From Candidatus Liberimonas magnetica (GTDB taxonomy: Bacteria; Elusimicrobiota; Endomicrobiia; Endomicrobiales; JAFGIL01): DNA of 64,000 nt. The notes under the pieces were generated by a model. It was not told where the DNA came from, did not search any database, and saw only the letters and a program-made list of their open reading frames with translations. Of this stretch, positions 48,099 through 56,438 are shown piece after piece; position 1 is the first letter of the stretch; each line of letters begins with the position of its first letter. The stretch is taken from positions 248,001-312,000 of the forward strand of contig JAJAPY010000001.1 in assembly GCA_020523885.1 (NCBI GenBank). Reading direction: 5' to 3'. A program made the translations under genes and the position numbers.

Positions 48099-48758
48099 AT
48101 GAGATACATAAACAGAGCCATCAAATTTATTGCTTTAGTATCGATTATATTTTTACTTTTTATCTTGTTTCACCATAACAAAAGATATATTTTTATAGAC
48201 GCCGGGGCCTTCGAAGGAAATCTATCGCGGAAATTCACTAAAACTGATCTTTACAAAAAATACAAATGGGAGATATTTGCTTTTGAAGCAAATCCGGACA
48301 CGGTACGTGTCCTTAAAAAAAACCTCGAAGACATTCCGAATCTAACGGTCCTAAATAATGCTATAGGTATAAAAAATGGCAAAATACTTTTTTACCTAGC
48401 CGGTATAGCAAGCAGTGAATTTAAAAACAAAGATTATCATATTGAAAAAGAAGTTAACGTTGAATCAGTTGATTTTGGCGGTTGGTTAAAAAGGAATTTT
48501 AGAAAGAAAGATTATATTATTGTGGCAATGGATATTGAAGGGTCAGAGTATAGTGTATTAGACAAGATGACAGATAATGGCACAATTAGTTATATTGATT
48601 CGCTTTATGTTGAGTTTCATGATTTTACTAAATTGGGATTTACTAGAGAAGATACGGATAGATTAATGAAAAAACTAGATTTAGCAAAAATAAAATTCTA
48701 TGCCTGTGATGTTGAAATTATTACTGACAGGAACCTTCTGCCAGAAAACGCTGATTAG
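48099..48758 (+). CDS. Membrane-anchored FkbM-family methyltransferase
   Basis: 219 residues. One N-terminal transmembrane segment (about 8-25), then the SAM-binding start F-I-D-A-G-A-F-E-G-N, acidic motif F-A-F-E-A-N-P-D, N-N-A-I-G and M-D-I-E-G-S-E-Y, all typical of the FkbM domain. FkbM enzymes O-methylate sugars or small molecules; the substrate is unknown. The anchor would hold the catalytic domain at the inner membrane. It stands alone between dinB and the Tad cluster and has its own promoter. Confidence 0.83.
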   Translation: MRYINRAIKFIALVSIIFLLFILFHHNKRYIFIDAGAFEGNLSRKFTKTDLYKKYKWEIFAFEANPDTVRVLKKNLEDIPNLTVLNNAIGIKNGKILFYLAGIASSEFKNKDYHIEKEVNVESVDFGGWLKRNFRKKDYIIVAMDIEGSEYSVLDKMTDNGTISYIDSLYVEFHDFTKLGFTREDTDRLMKKLDLAKIKFYACDVEIITDRNLLPENAD

Positions 48759-48794
48759 AAAAGCAAGATGTGTATTTTTATTAACTATAGATTT

Positions 48795-48803
48795 TGCTAT
48801 ACT
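48795..48803 (+). promoter_or_regulatory. Extended -10 element before the Tad cluster
   Basis: TGCTATACT, within an 18-base sequence shared with the FkbM promoter. No good -35 is seen, so confidence is low. Confidence 0.4.
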
Positions 48804-48857
48804 TTTCCCATATTGCTTATAAATACTAATTCTATAATGGTACTATAGGTAAAAATA

Positions 48858-50033
48858 TTGTATAACAAAAATAATATATCAACTATAAAGTATAAACACC
48901 AACCTGGGCAAGCACTTCCTTTTTTCCTTTCCATGATGGTTATTCTTATACTTTGCTGGGCTATGATGATAAACATAGCGAAATTGCTAAAAGACAGGAT
49001 GATGATGCAAAACGCAGCAGACAATGCAGCTCTTTCCATGGCAACTAATCAGGCAAGAACAATAAATATTCTAATGGAAGTAAACGCCATGATAGCCCGT
49101 CTCTGTTATGAAGGAGAACCTATTGCAGTCCCCAATGTTGAAGAAAAGTACGGGCCTATTGGTCTTGGTTCACTCTATCCATTTACACCTATGGGAGTAA
49201 GTGCAGGGTCGTACGGTCAATGCTACATTAATGCGGATCCAATGTTCCCACAAGGAATTGGAAGATATGTTACTTCGTTAGGAGACAATGCCTCAAAAAT
49301 AACAGGAACTTTAGATGTGATTGAAGGTATAAATCTCTGTTACCATGGTATAGTGCCATATAGTGATGGACTACAGATAAAAACTCAGACTGAGATAATA
49401 CGCAGTACTATCAGATTACTTGCCGGCAATGAAGTCCAGATAGCTATTGCCCGTCTTGGCCCGTTTAATTCGTGGAAAGTTGCTAGACGAGTCGCTCAAT
49501 ATCAGGAAATAAATTCTAAAGGAGAACCGTCAGGCGCTGATGACGCATATCCAATTTATCCACTTCCTAATCCGATGGAATTATATTTTAAGCGAAATAC
49601 TTTAACATTAAAATTTTATGCAGCAGCGCATTATTTTTTTTCAATCCCTCCGAATCCATTGTTGCCATCAGGATTGCATGGTCACTATGTGTCTCCTGAG
49701 TTGATAGGAACAGAAACGAAATCATGGTATTATGCAGACCAGGACACCTTTTATAAGAAAAAACTTATTCTCATTGCAAGAAAAAGCGGGGATTCGCCCT
49801 CAAACAGCGGATACCCGATTTTCGGAAAATGGTTCGGTATCGAGTGGCCTGAAATAGAAACTATTGCAGCTGCTTCATATTATAACAAAGGCGGCCCTGG
49901 TTTTGTGCTTAAAACGTCATTTAACGGAGAAAGAATAAAAGAAAACATTGATGCATACTGGGAAGCTAAAAAGGACAAAAACGGTTGGTATGCTCATTTA
50001 GTTCCAGTAGGGCAAACTCCGATTTTGCATTAA
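48858..50033 (+). CDS. TadG-like pilus-assembly protein
   Basis: 391 residues. The N-terminus has Q-P-G-Q-A-L-P-F-F-L then a hydrophobic helix (about 20-43) and D-R-M-M-M-Q-N-A-A-D-N-A-A-L-S-M-A, the TadE/TadG-like signature. The remainder is a periplasmic domain I do not recognise. The pilin-like site G-Q-A-L-P-F lacks the usual Glu at +5. The TTG at 48858 is the only start after an in-frame TAG at 48846 that keeps the helix whole; its ribosome site is weak. First gene of the Tad cluster; the TadE-like gene follows after 4 bp. Confidence 0.75.
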   Translation: MYNKNNISTIKYKHQPGQALPFFLSMMVILILCWAMMINIAKLLKDRMMMQNAADNAALSMATNQARTINILMEVNAMIARLCYEGEPIAVPNVEEKYGPIGLGSLYPFTPMGVSAGSYGQCYINADPMFPQGIGRYVTSLGDNASKITGTLDVIEGINLCYHGIVPYSDGLQIKTQTEIIRSTIRLLAGNEVQIAIARLGPFNSWKVARRVAQYQEINSKGEPSGADDAYPIYPLPNPMELYFKRNTLTLKFYAAAHYFFSIPPNPLLPSGLHGHYVSPELIGTETKSWYYADQDTFYKKKLILIARKSGDSPSNSGYPIFGKWFGIEWPEIETIAAASYYNKGGPGFVLKTSFNGERIKENIDAYWEAKKDKNGWYAHLVPVGQTPILH

Positions 50034-50037
50034 ATAA

Positions 50038-50550
50038 ATGAAAACTTACAATAAAGGCACATTAAAATCCATAAAAGGACAAGCTTTAATAGAGAATGTT
50101 TTATTATTGCCGGTATTAATAGTAATTATTTTCATGATAACTTTTTTCTCCAGGCTTGTTTTAACAAAACAGCAGCTTACCGTAGCTGCCCGCCTGGGCA
50201 GTGACCTTATTGCATATACTGAGATGGATGAAGAAGGCATTAAAAACGAGATAATTGATTACCTTTGTGGAAAAGACGTTTTGGGAAGAAAACTTGACAA
50301 AGATAAATTAAAAATTAAAGTCAATATAGATCGTTTTCCAAAACTTGATATTTCAAACGTTAATAAACTCTTTGAGATACTTGATAATTTTTATAACCCA
50401 TGCGATCATACTTCCTCAGTTGAAATACAATATGAATTTTATACACCGAAGATATTCTCGGCCTGGGATACATATATTCCTGGAAAAAAACTTGCAGATA
50501 AAATTTGTGTTTCTGCAAGATCAGAAGTTCTTGCAGGAACAGGAGCCTAG
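50038..50550 (+). CDS. TadE-like pseudopilin
   Basis: 170 residues. K-G-Q-A-L-I-E-N-V-L-L-L-P-V-L-I-V is a clear prepilin site: cleavage after Gly14 would give QALIE with Glu at +5, followed by a transmembrane helix. The rest is a periplasmic domain. TadE proteins are minor pilins of the Tad/Flp machine. It starts 4 bp after the TadG-like gene and lies before the Flp pilin gene. A TadV-type prepilin peptidase would be needed and is not in the window. Confidence 0.85.
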   Translation: MKTYNKGTLKSIKGQALIENVLLLPVLIVIIFMITFFSRLVLTKQQLTVAARLGSDLIAYTEMDEEGIKNEIIDYLCGKDVLGRKLDKDKLKIKVNIDRFPKLDISNVNKLFEILDNFYNPCDHTSSVEIQYEFYTPKIFSAWDTYIPGKKLADKICVSARSEVLAGTGA

Positions 50551-50624
50551 TACATATTTTGAAAATATAAATTAATTTAGTAAAATAAATCCAGTTATAA
50601 GTAAATAAAAAGGAGGCATGTTTT

Positions 50625-50786
50625 ATGCTTAAAAGATTTTGGAACGATGAAAGCGCTCAGGGTATGGTTGAGTACATCCTTATTGTAGCACTTGTTGCGG
50701 CAGTAGTAGTAGTTGCGTTTAAACTATTTGGTACAAAAATCAGAGATATGTTTAGTGACACAACTAAAAAATTAACTCAAGAATAG
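50625..50786 (+). CDS. flp: Flp/Fap-type major pilin
   Basis: Short 53-residue gene. M-L-K-R-F-W-N-D-E-S-A then Q-G-M-V-E-Y-I-L-I-V-A-L-V-A-A-V-V-V-V, a polar leader followed by the hydrophobic pilin helix with the Flp Glu-Tyr pair. If cut before Gln12, Glu is at +5 as usual, but the residue at -1 is then Ala, not Gly. AGGAGG (50611-50616) is well placed for ATG 50625, suggesting strong expression. It forms the pilus fibre with the export motor encoded downstream. Confidence 0.92.
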   Translation: MLKRFWNDESAQGMVEYILIVALVAAVVVVAFKLFGTKIRDMFSDTTKKLTQE

Positions 50787-50979
50787 AAAAATCTATTATA
50801 GAATTGAAATTTTCCAAAGTCTATTTAATGATTATGCACTTGACGGCATTAAATTTAATATTTTTTGTATATCATAGCTGTCAGTATTAATAAATCATTT
50901 ATAAATCAACTATGACTCAGGTATTTGGTGGTAGCATGTGCATAAGCATGATTGATATTATGGGTCCGGTTTAAAAAAA

Positions 50980-51058
50980 TGTCATTCCCATGAAAATGGG
51001 AATCCAGTAAGTGAAGTGTCCAACGAAGGATTAGATTCCTGCTTTCGCAGGAATGACA
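50980..51058. repeat. TGTCATTCC-type palindromic repeat in the gap after flp
   Basis: TGTCATTCCCATGAAAATGG at the left and a matching GGAATGACA at the right, with inner hairpins CCCATGAAAATGGG and CCTGCTTTCGCAGG. Same family as 29568-29642. The rest of 50787-51187 is AT-rich with a GATTACACAG-family word near 51112 and no gene. Confidence 0.75.
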
Positions 51059-51187
51059 AAATCAGGCTTTTTAGAGTGAACTCATATTATTAATTTTATC
51101 AACCGGTTATATAATCTGTGTAATCGGCAAGTTCCCAAAGAGATTAACTTGTAGCATAATAAACTTTAAATATGAATATTGAAATAA

Positions 51188-51856
51188 ATGGGCGTTGAAA
51201 TCATGGAAAATAAAAAGACATTTTTATACAAGGCTGTTCATGGCTATATTTTATATATTGTTTTAGCTGTTATAGCAGGTATAATTCTTGCATTATCAAT
51301 TATAGGCCCTATTGAGCCTGGTAAGAAGAGTGCTAATATTGAAAGAAGAGATGTATATAAAATAGATTCCGATATAAATAAAAAGGTAGAAAACGAGCTG
51401 GGTAATATTAAAAACTTAAATCAAGAAAAAGATTTTAATAAAATTGAAAAAATATTAGTTGGCCTTGAGAATAAATATCCGAATGACATAAGAGCTTTTG
51501 TCATACTCGCCGATTTCCATGTCAAAAAAATGGAGTATGACAAGGCATATAAAGAACTTGAATATGTTACCAGGATAAGGCCTAATAACACTTGGGCATT
51601 AAAAATATTTGGGAATTTATATTTCAGTAAGCAGGAGTATAGTAAAGCGGAATCCTATTATTTAAGTGCAATTGAGTGTGAAGGCCAGGATGAAGATAAA
51701 GCCTGGACCTATCATGATATGGCGCAATTATATCTTGTAATGAAAGATGTAAAGAAAGCATTTAAATGCCAGAAGAAAGCACTTGAATATTTGCCTGAAA
51801 ATACCGTTATAAAGGAAATGTACGAGGAAATAAGCAAAATATTAAAAAGGGATTGA
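51188..51856 (+). CDS. Membrane-anchored TPR protein of the Tad cluster (TadD-like)
   Basis: 222 residues. One N-terminal transmembrane helix (about 17-40), then at least three TPR-like units (about 90-215), for example Y-D-K-A-Y-K-E-L-E-Y-V-T-R-I-R-P and Y-S-K-A-E-S-Y-Y-L-S-A-I. TadD proteins of Tad systems are TPR lipoproteins; this one is membrane-anchored instead, so the equivalence is inferred from position. The ATG at 51203 is an alternative start; neither has a good ribosome site. cpaB follows after 31 bp. Confidence 0.75.
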   Translation: MGVEIMENKKTFLYKAVHGYILYIVLAVIAGIILALSIIGPIEPGKKSANIERRDVYKIDSDINKKVENELGNIKNLNQEKDFNKIEKILVGLENKYPNDIRAFVILADFHVKKMEYDKAYKELEYVTRIRPNNTWALKIFGNLYFSKQEYSKAESYYLSAIECEGQDEDKAWTYHDMAQLYLVMKDVKKAFKCQKKALEYLPENTVIKEMYEEISKILKRD

Positions 51857-51887
51857 CAAATCTTCTGATCTATTGTTTGGAGGAAAA

Positions 51888-52763
51888 ATGAAGAGGGCAA
51901 TTTTAATTTCGGTCATAATGGGTGTAATTGCCGCATTATTTTCAGCAATGTATTTAACTTCTCTAGAAACAAAATATAAAAAAGGTGCACAAAAAGTTAA
52001 CGTTCTTGTTGCAAAAGATTATATAGATCAGGGTACAATGATAGCTCCTCTGATCACGGAAGTAATCAGTGTCCCAAAGGATTATTTACAGCCAAGGGCT
52101 CTTCAGTCCCAGAAAGATCTATTAAACAATGAAGCTAAAACTATTTTTATGTCTATTGTTCCTATAGAAAAAGGCGAACAGATCATGACAACTAAACTTT
52201 CAATGCTCGGTATTGACACCGGCATATCTGCTGTCATTCCTACAGGCAAAAGAGCTGTAACACATGTTTTTGACGGTTCTATAATATCTGGTATCATAAA
52301 GCCCGGCAACAAAGTAGATATTATAGGAGTATTTGAATATCCGGACAAAGACGGTCATATGGAACAGGTTTCAAAGACCATACTTCAAAATGTGTTAGTT
52401 CTTTCTGTAGGTAAAGATGTTATTGGCGCGGTAAAGAAATCAGGTATAAAAAAGGGAGAAAAGGACCTTGTTTTAGAACCCCTGGAAAGTAGGATACCTA
52501 TTTCGTTTGCCATTACTCCTGAAGAGGCCAATTTTTTATCAATTGCTTCTGAAAAAGGAAACATTACCATTGCATTAAGGTCAATGGGAGATGATGTTAT
52601 CGTAGAAACAAAGGAAACAAGGCTAAAAGACATATCAGATAAAATAGTTCCTGATATAAAGGCAAACCCGCAGGATAGCAAGATCCCTGGCCAATACATA
52701 AAGGAGATGGAGAAAAGGCAAAAGGAAGCCCTTGAAATGTTAAAAAAATACCAAAAAAAATGA
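51888..52763 (+). CDS. cpaB: Tad pilus assembly protein CpaB/RcpC
   Basis: 291 residues. N-terminal membrane helix, then a SAF domain (V-N-V-L-V-A-K-D-Y-I-D-Q-G-T-M-I, and V-P-I-E-K-G-E-Q-I) and the RcpC/CpaB core with A-V-T-H-V-F-D-G-S and G-N-K-V-D-I-I-G-V. Periplasmic part of the Tad secretion channel. TTGGAGGAAAA places the start at 51888 rather than the in-frame ATG at 51873. The secretin CpaC, normally next door, is absent from the window. The Lys/Glu-rich tail is predicted helical. Confidence 0.9.
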   Translation: MKRAILISVIMGVIAALFSAMYLTSLETKYKKGAQKVNVLVAKDYIDQGTMIAPLITEVISVPKDYLQPRALQSQKDLLNNEAKTIFMSIVPIEKGEQIMTTKLSMLGIDTGISAVIPTGKRAVTHVFDGSIISGIIKPGNKVDIIGVFEYPDKDGHMEQVSKTILQNVLVLSVGKDVIGAVKKSGIKKGEKDLVLEPLESRIPISFAITPEEANFLSIASEKGNITIALRSMGDDVIVETKETRLKDISDKIVPDIKANPQDSKIPGQYIKEMEKRQKEALEMLKKYQKK

Positions 52764-52799
52764 AGCTCCCTGGTCTTACTACCATGGTATCTTCATTTT

Positions 52800-52924
52800 C
52801 TTCGGCAAAATCCCCCGAAGCATCCGCCTACGCTAAACACGTTGCCAATAGACACGGCTATTCGCCGCATTGACAACGCAGCTTCGGCGGATCCCCTTCT
52901 TCGTATTCATCTGCGAAGGGGGAT
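52800..52924. repeat. Cluster of three hairpins between cpaB and the radical SAM gene
   Basis: CTTCGG/CCGAAG (52800-52820); ATCCGCC/GGCGGAT (52822-52892), which encloses AATAG/CTATT and a GTTG-C-CAAT / ATTG-A-CAAC pair; and ATCCCCTTC/GAAGGGGGAT (52891-52924). The last stem covers the only purine-rich site before the ATG at 52938 and might limit its translation. Confidence 0.65.
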
Positions 52925-52937
52925 AAAGACACAAATT

Positions 52938-54302
52938 ATGAAAGTAATCCTTACAAAGCCGAATTATAAAAGCTTTTTTGTTACGCCTCCCCTGGGTTTA
53001 GGTTATCTGGCTTCTCATTTAAAAAAAGAAAATATTGATACCGTAATCATTGACGGTTTGAGGGAAAATCTTGGATTAAAAGATTTAACTGACAGGATAC
53101 TTGGTGAGAAGCCGGATGTAGTAGGTATAAACTGTCTTTCTGACTATTACAAAGAAGTTATTCAATTATCTAAACTAATCAAGCAAAAAAATATTCCATG
53201 TATTATCGGAGGCACCCATCCGACATTCCTGCCGTATCAAACCTTATTGGAATCAAATGCAGATTACGTTATTTGCGGCGAAGGGGAAATACCGTTATTG
53301 AAACTGATAAAAAATAACCTTGTCAATGACAATATCCCCGGAGTTATTTCAAGAACAAATTGGGAAAACAGCACGAATATAAAGACAAAGGCAGAAATAA
53401 TAAAAAATCTGGACGATGTTCCTTTCCCTGACTGGGTACAAATAAATCCTAATAAATATAGTGCCGCACCTCTTGGATTTCTGATAAAAAATTCTCCTCT
53501 AGCTGCGCTTGTTACCTCGCGCGGCTGCCCTTATGGCTGTACTTTCTGCGCCACTCCGAACTTTTACGACCATAAAATAAGGTTCCGGTCTCCGGAGAAT
53601 GTGATTGAAGAAATTAAATATCTAACCAGGACTTTCGGAGTTAAAGAAATACATTTTATAGATGACAATTTAACGTTAGACCGCAGCCGTATACTAAATA
53701 TCTGCAGATTGCTAATAAATAATAATATAAAAATAAGCTGGGTTTGTTCAAACGGGATCAGGGCTGACACGTTAGATGAAGAATTAGTGGCTTTAATGAA
53801 AGCATCAGGGTGTTATTTTGTAGGGATAGGTATTGAATCAGCTAATCGCAATATCTTAAATAATATTAAAAAAGGTGAATCCTTGGACACGATAATTAAT
53901 GCTATCAGACTTATAAGCAAGCATGGCATACAGTGCCAGGGCCTTTTTATTATTGGATTACCCGGAGAGACAATAAATACCGTAAATGAAACTATAAATT
54001 TTGCTAAGAAACACCCTCTAACCAGGGCAGACTTTGGAATATTAAATTTATTCCCGGGTTGTAAGATATGGGAAGATTTACCAGAAGACCTTAAAACCAA
54101 AAGTTATAAAGACAGCAAATTTAATTCACTTAGTTTGTTTACCGATTTAGACAGGAAATATCTAAAAAATATTTTTAGAAAAGCTTTTATAAGTTTTTAT
54201 TTCAGGCCGCGGATACTATTTGCTGCAATTAGATATTTAAGGCTCAGGCAATTGAAATATATTTTCAGGATGTTATTTAAAGAGTACTTTCTCATTACAT
54301 AG
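52938..54302 (+). CDS. B12-binding-domain radical SAM protein
   Basis: 454 residues. The N-terminal cobalamin-binding-like region (about 1-140) has T-P-P-L-G-L-G-Y-L-A, I-I-D-G-L, D-V-V-G-I-N-C-L-S and I-I-G-G-T-H-P-T. The radical SAM core has S-R-G-C-P-Y-G-C-T-F-C (C-x3-C-x2-C), F-I-D-D-N-L-T, G-I-G-I-E-S-A and G-L-F-I-I-G-L-P-G-E-T. Such enzymes methylate or rearrange diverse substrates; this one is unassigned. I chose ATG 52938; an in-frame extension to 52842 would translate a hairpin cluster. Its place inside the Tad cluster could mean modification of pilus or envelope lipid, which is only inference. Confidence 0.9.
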   Translation: MKVILTKPNYKSFFVTPPLGLGYLASHLKKENIDTVIIDGLRENLGLKDLTDRILGEKPDVVGINCLSDYYKEVIQLSKLIKQKNIPCIIGGTHPTFLPYQTLLESNADYVICGEGEIPLLKLIKNNLVNDNIPGVISRTNWENSTNIKTKAEIIKNLDDVPFPDWVQINPNKYSAAPLGFLIKNSPLAALVTSRGCPYGCTFCATPNFYDHKIRFRSPENVIEEIKYLTRTFGVKEIHFIDDNLTLDRSRILNICRLLINNNIKISWVCSNGIRADTLDEELVALMKASGCYFVGIGIESANRNILNNIKKGESLDTIINAIRLISKHGIQCQGLFIIGLPGETINTVNETINFAKKHPLTRADFGILNLFPGCKIWEDLPEDLKTKSYKDSKFNSLSLFTDLDRKYLKNIFRKAFISFYFRPRILFAAIRYLRLRQLKYIFRMLFKEYFLIT

Positions 54303-54329
54303 TAATAAATGTTTCATAGGAGTAATATA

Positions 54330-56438
54330 ATGGGGAAAGTTATATCTATTTTCCAGGTAAAAGAAGGCCTTTACCAGACCATACTTTGCCTGAATCTTGC
54401 AATATCTTTGGCAAAACAAACAAAAGAAAATTGCGTAATTATTGATTTAAGCTTTAGCGGAAAAAATGAGTTTTCTACGCTTATGGATTATAAGCCGGAT
54501 AAATCTATTTTAGATATAGTTCCGCTGTTGAGAAAATTAGACAGCAAGCTGATAAAAGGGTATATTTCTTCTCATTCTTCAGGAATATCCATTATAACGG
54601 GGATCGAAAATCAAAAAAAGTCATTACTTGAAGCGGGTACTATAGCCGAATTAATTTTTTTAATAGCTTCGGTTTATCCTTTTACGCTGATCACAACGTC
54701 ATTCGATTATGATAACCAGTTAATTTCTATACTGGAGTCCTCAGACCTTGCTTTATTAACCGTGTCCCCAAATTTGCTCTCTCTAAGCCATGCAAACACT
54801 TTATTAGATGCATTAAAGCTTTGGCATTTTCCTTTAAGCATTGTAAAACCGGTATTAAATAAGCCGCAAAAATATGACATGGATATAAAGTATGTTGAGG
54901 GACATTTAGGGATGCAAATTTTTCATGAATTAGCTTATGATAAGGATGCAATTAATATATCTATTAATGAATCAAAGCCCATTGTCCTGTTGTGGCCAAA
55001 CAATAAATTTTCTGTGGATATAAATAGTCTTGCAAAAAAGATGCTTTCAAGTGAAACCTATTCAGGAATAGTTAAAAGGGAAAAGATGATAAGTAATGAA
55101 GCGATTCTATCTGGAGGAGCCGATGTAAATACTATAGGGTCATCAAACAGCAGTATTGACTATATTGAGTTAAAACAAAAAATACATAAAAAACTTATTT
55201 CGAAGCTTGATCTTAAAAATACCGACCTTGAGAACTTGGCAGATAAGCATAAAATGGAAGAAGTAAAGGATAAAACCAGAAAAATTATACAGGATCTTTT
55301 GGCGAATGAAAAAAAAGACCTGTCGAGAGAAGAACGATATAATCTTGTTGAAGAAATGATAAATGAAGTGTTAGGGCTCGGTTGTTTGGAGCAATTCTTA
55401 AATAACCCTGACATCACGGAAATAATGGTAAATGGCCCGAATGATATATTCGTGGAGAAAAAAGGTAAAATTCATTATACAGGAGAGAGGTTCAGCAGTG
55501 AAGAACAATTAAGAGTCATTATTGATAGAATAGTTTCTCCTATTGGAAGAAGGGTTGATGAATCCTCCCCTTTGGTAGATGCCAGGTTATCTGACGGCTC
55601 GCGTGTTAATATCATTATACCGCCGCTTTCTCTGATGGGCCCTGCTATAACAATCAGGAAATTTTCTAAAAAGAAATTAATCGCAGATGATTTAATAGGT
55701 TTTGGCGCTTTGACAAAACAAATGGCCGAGTTCCTTGAAATGTGCGTAAAACTCCGCAAAAATATAGTTATATCCGGCGGTACGGGTTCAGGGAAAACTA
55801 CGCTTCTAAATGTAACGTCCGGCTTTATACCCGAAGATGAAAGGATTGTTACAATAGAAGATTCTGCTGAACTTAAACTGCCGCAAAAACATGTAATAAG
55901 CCTTGAATCAAGGCCGCCCTCTATCGAAGGAACCGGAGAGATCTCTATAAGACGGCTTGTAATAAATGCTCTCAGAATGAGGCCGGATAGGATAGTGGTC
56001 GGGGAATGCAGGGGTGGAGAGACCCTTGATATGCTGCAGGCAATGAATACCGGACATGACGGATCTCTTACAACAATCCACGCAAACTCGCCAAAGGACG
56101 GCATCTCCCGTATCGCAACGATGGCCATAATGTCAGGGACAGAGCTTCCGGATAAAGCTATCAAAGAACAGATAGCCTCGGCTGTACAGGTCATTGTACA
56201 GCTTAACCGCCTATCCGACGGTTCAAGAAAGATTACTGAAATATCAGAAATTACCGGTATTAAAGATAATGAAATTATGCTTTCATCTATATTTAAATTT
56301 GAGCAAACTGGAGTAAGTGATGGTAAAGTGCTGGGAAATTTCATTTCAACAGGCAATATTCCGACATTCATTGTGCAAGTAGAAACGCACGGTTTAAGAA
56401 TAGATAAGAATATTTTCAATAAGGGAAAATTGCTATGA
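54330..56438 (+). CDS. CpaE-CpaF fusion: degenerate MinD-like domain plus Tad secretion ATPase
   Basis: 702 residues from ATG 54330 (AGGAG at 54318-54322). Residues 1-240 follow the MinD/CpaE fold, V-I-S-I-F-Q-V-K-E-G-L-Y-Q-T-I-L-C-L-N-L-A, but K-E-G-L-Y-Q-T replaces the ATP-binding K-G-G-V-G-K-T. A linker leads to the CpaF/TadA ATPase: N-P-D-I-T-E-I-M-V-N-G, Walker A G-G-T-G-S-G-K-T (483-490), E-D-S-A-E-L, V-G-E-C-R-G-G-E and the H-D-G-S-L-T-T-I-H-A-N-S box. CpaE localises the pilus machine and CpaF powers it; here they are joined. Overlaps tadB by 4 bases. Confidence 0.92.
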   Translation: MGKVISIFQVKEGLYQTILCLNLAISLAKQTKENCVIIDLSFSGKNEFSTLMDYKPDKSILDIVPLLRKLDSKLIKGYISSHSSGISIITGIENQKKSLLEAGTIAELIFLIASVYPFTLITTSFDYDNQLISILESSDLALLTVSPNLLSLSHANTLLDALKLWHFPLSIVKPVLNKPQKYDMDIKYVEGHLGMQIFHELAYDKDAINISINESKPIVLLWPNNKFSVDINSLAKKMLSSETYSGIVKREKMISNEAILSGGADVNTIGSSNSSIDYIELKQKIHKKLISKLDLKNTDLENLADKHKMEEVKDKTRKIIQDLLANEKKDLSREERYNLVEEMINEVLGLGCLEQFLNNPDITEIMVNGPNDIFVEKKGKIHYTGERFSSEEQLRVIIDRIVSPIGRRVDESSPLVDARLSDGSRVNIIIPPLSLMGPAITIRKFSKKKLIADDLIGFGALTKQMAEFLEMCVKLRKNIVISGGTGSGKTTLLNVTSGFIPEDERIVTIEDSAELKLPQKHVISLESRPPSIEGTGEISIRRLVINALRMRPDRIVVGECRGGETLDMLQAMNTGHDGSLTTIHANSPKDGISRIATMAIMSGTELPDKAIKEQIASAVQVIVQLNRLSDGSRKITEISEITGIKDNEIMLSSIFKFEQTGVSDGKVLGNFISTGNIPTFIVQVETHGLRIDKNIFNKGKLL

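Noticed and set aside
52842-52937. Upstream extension of the B12-binding radical SAM gene
   Set aside because: The added residues translate a hairpin cluster and have no family support; ATG 52938 begins the conserved domain.
55475-56419. 314-residue minus-strand open frame
   Set aside because: Antisense to the well-conserved CpaF domain; Ser/Ile-rich with no family match.
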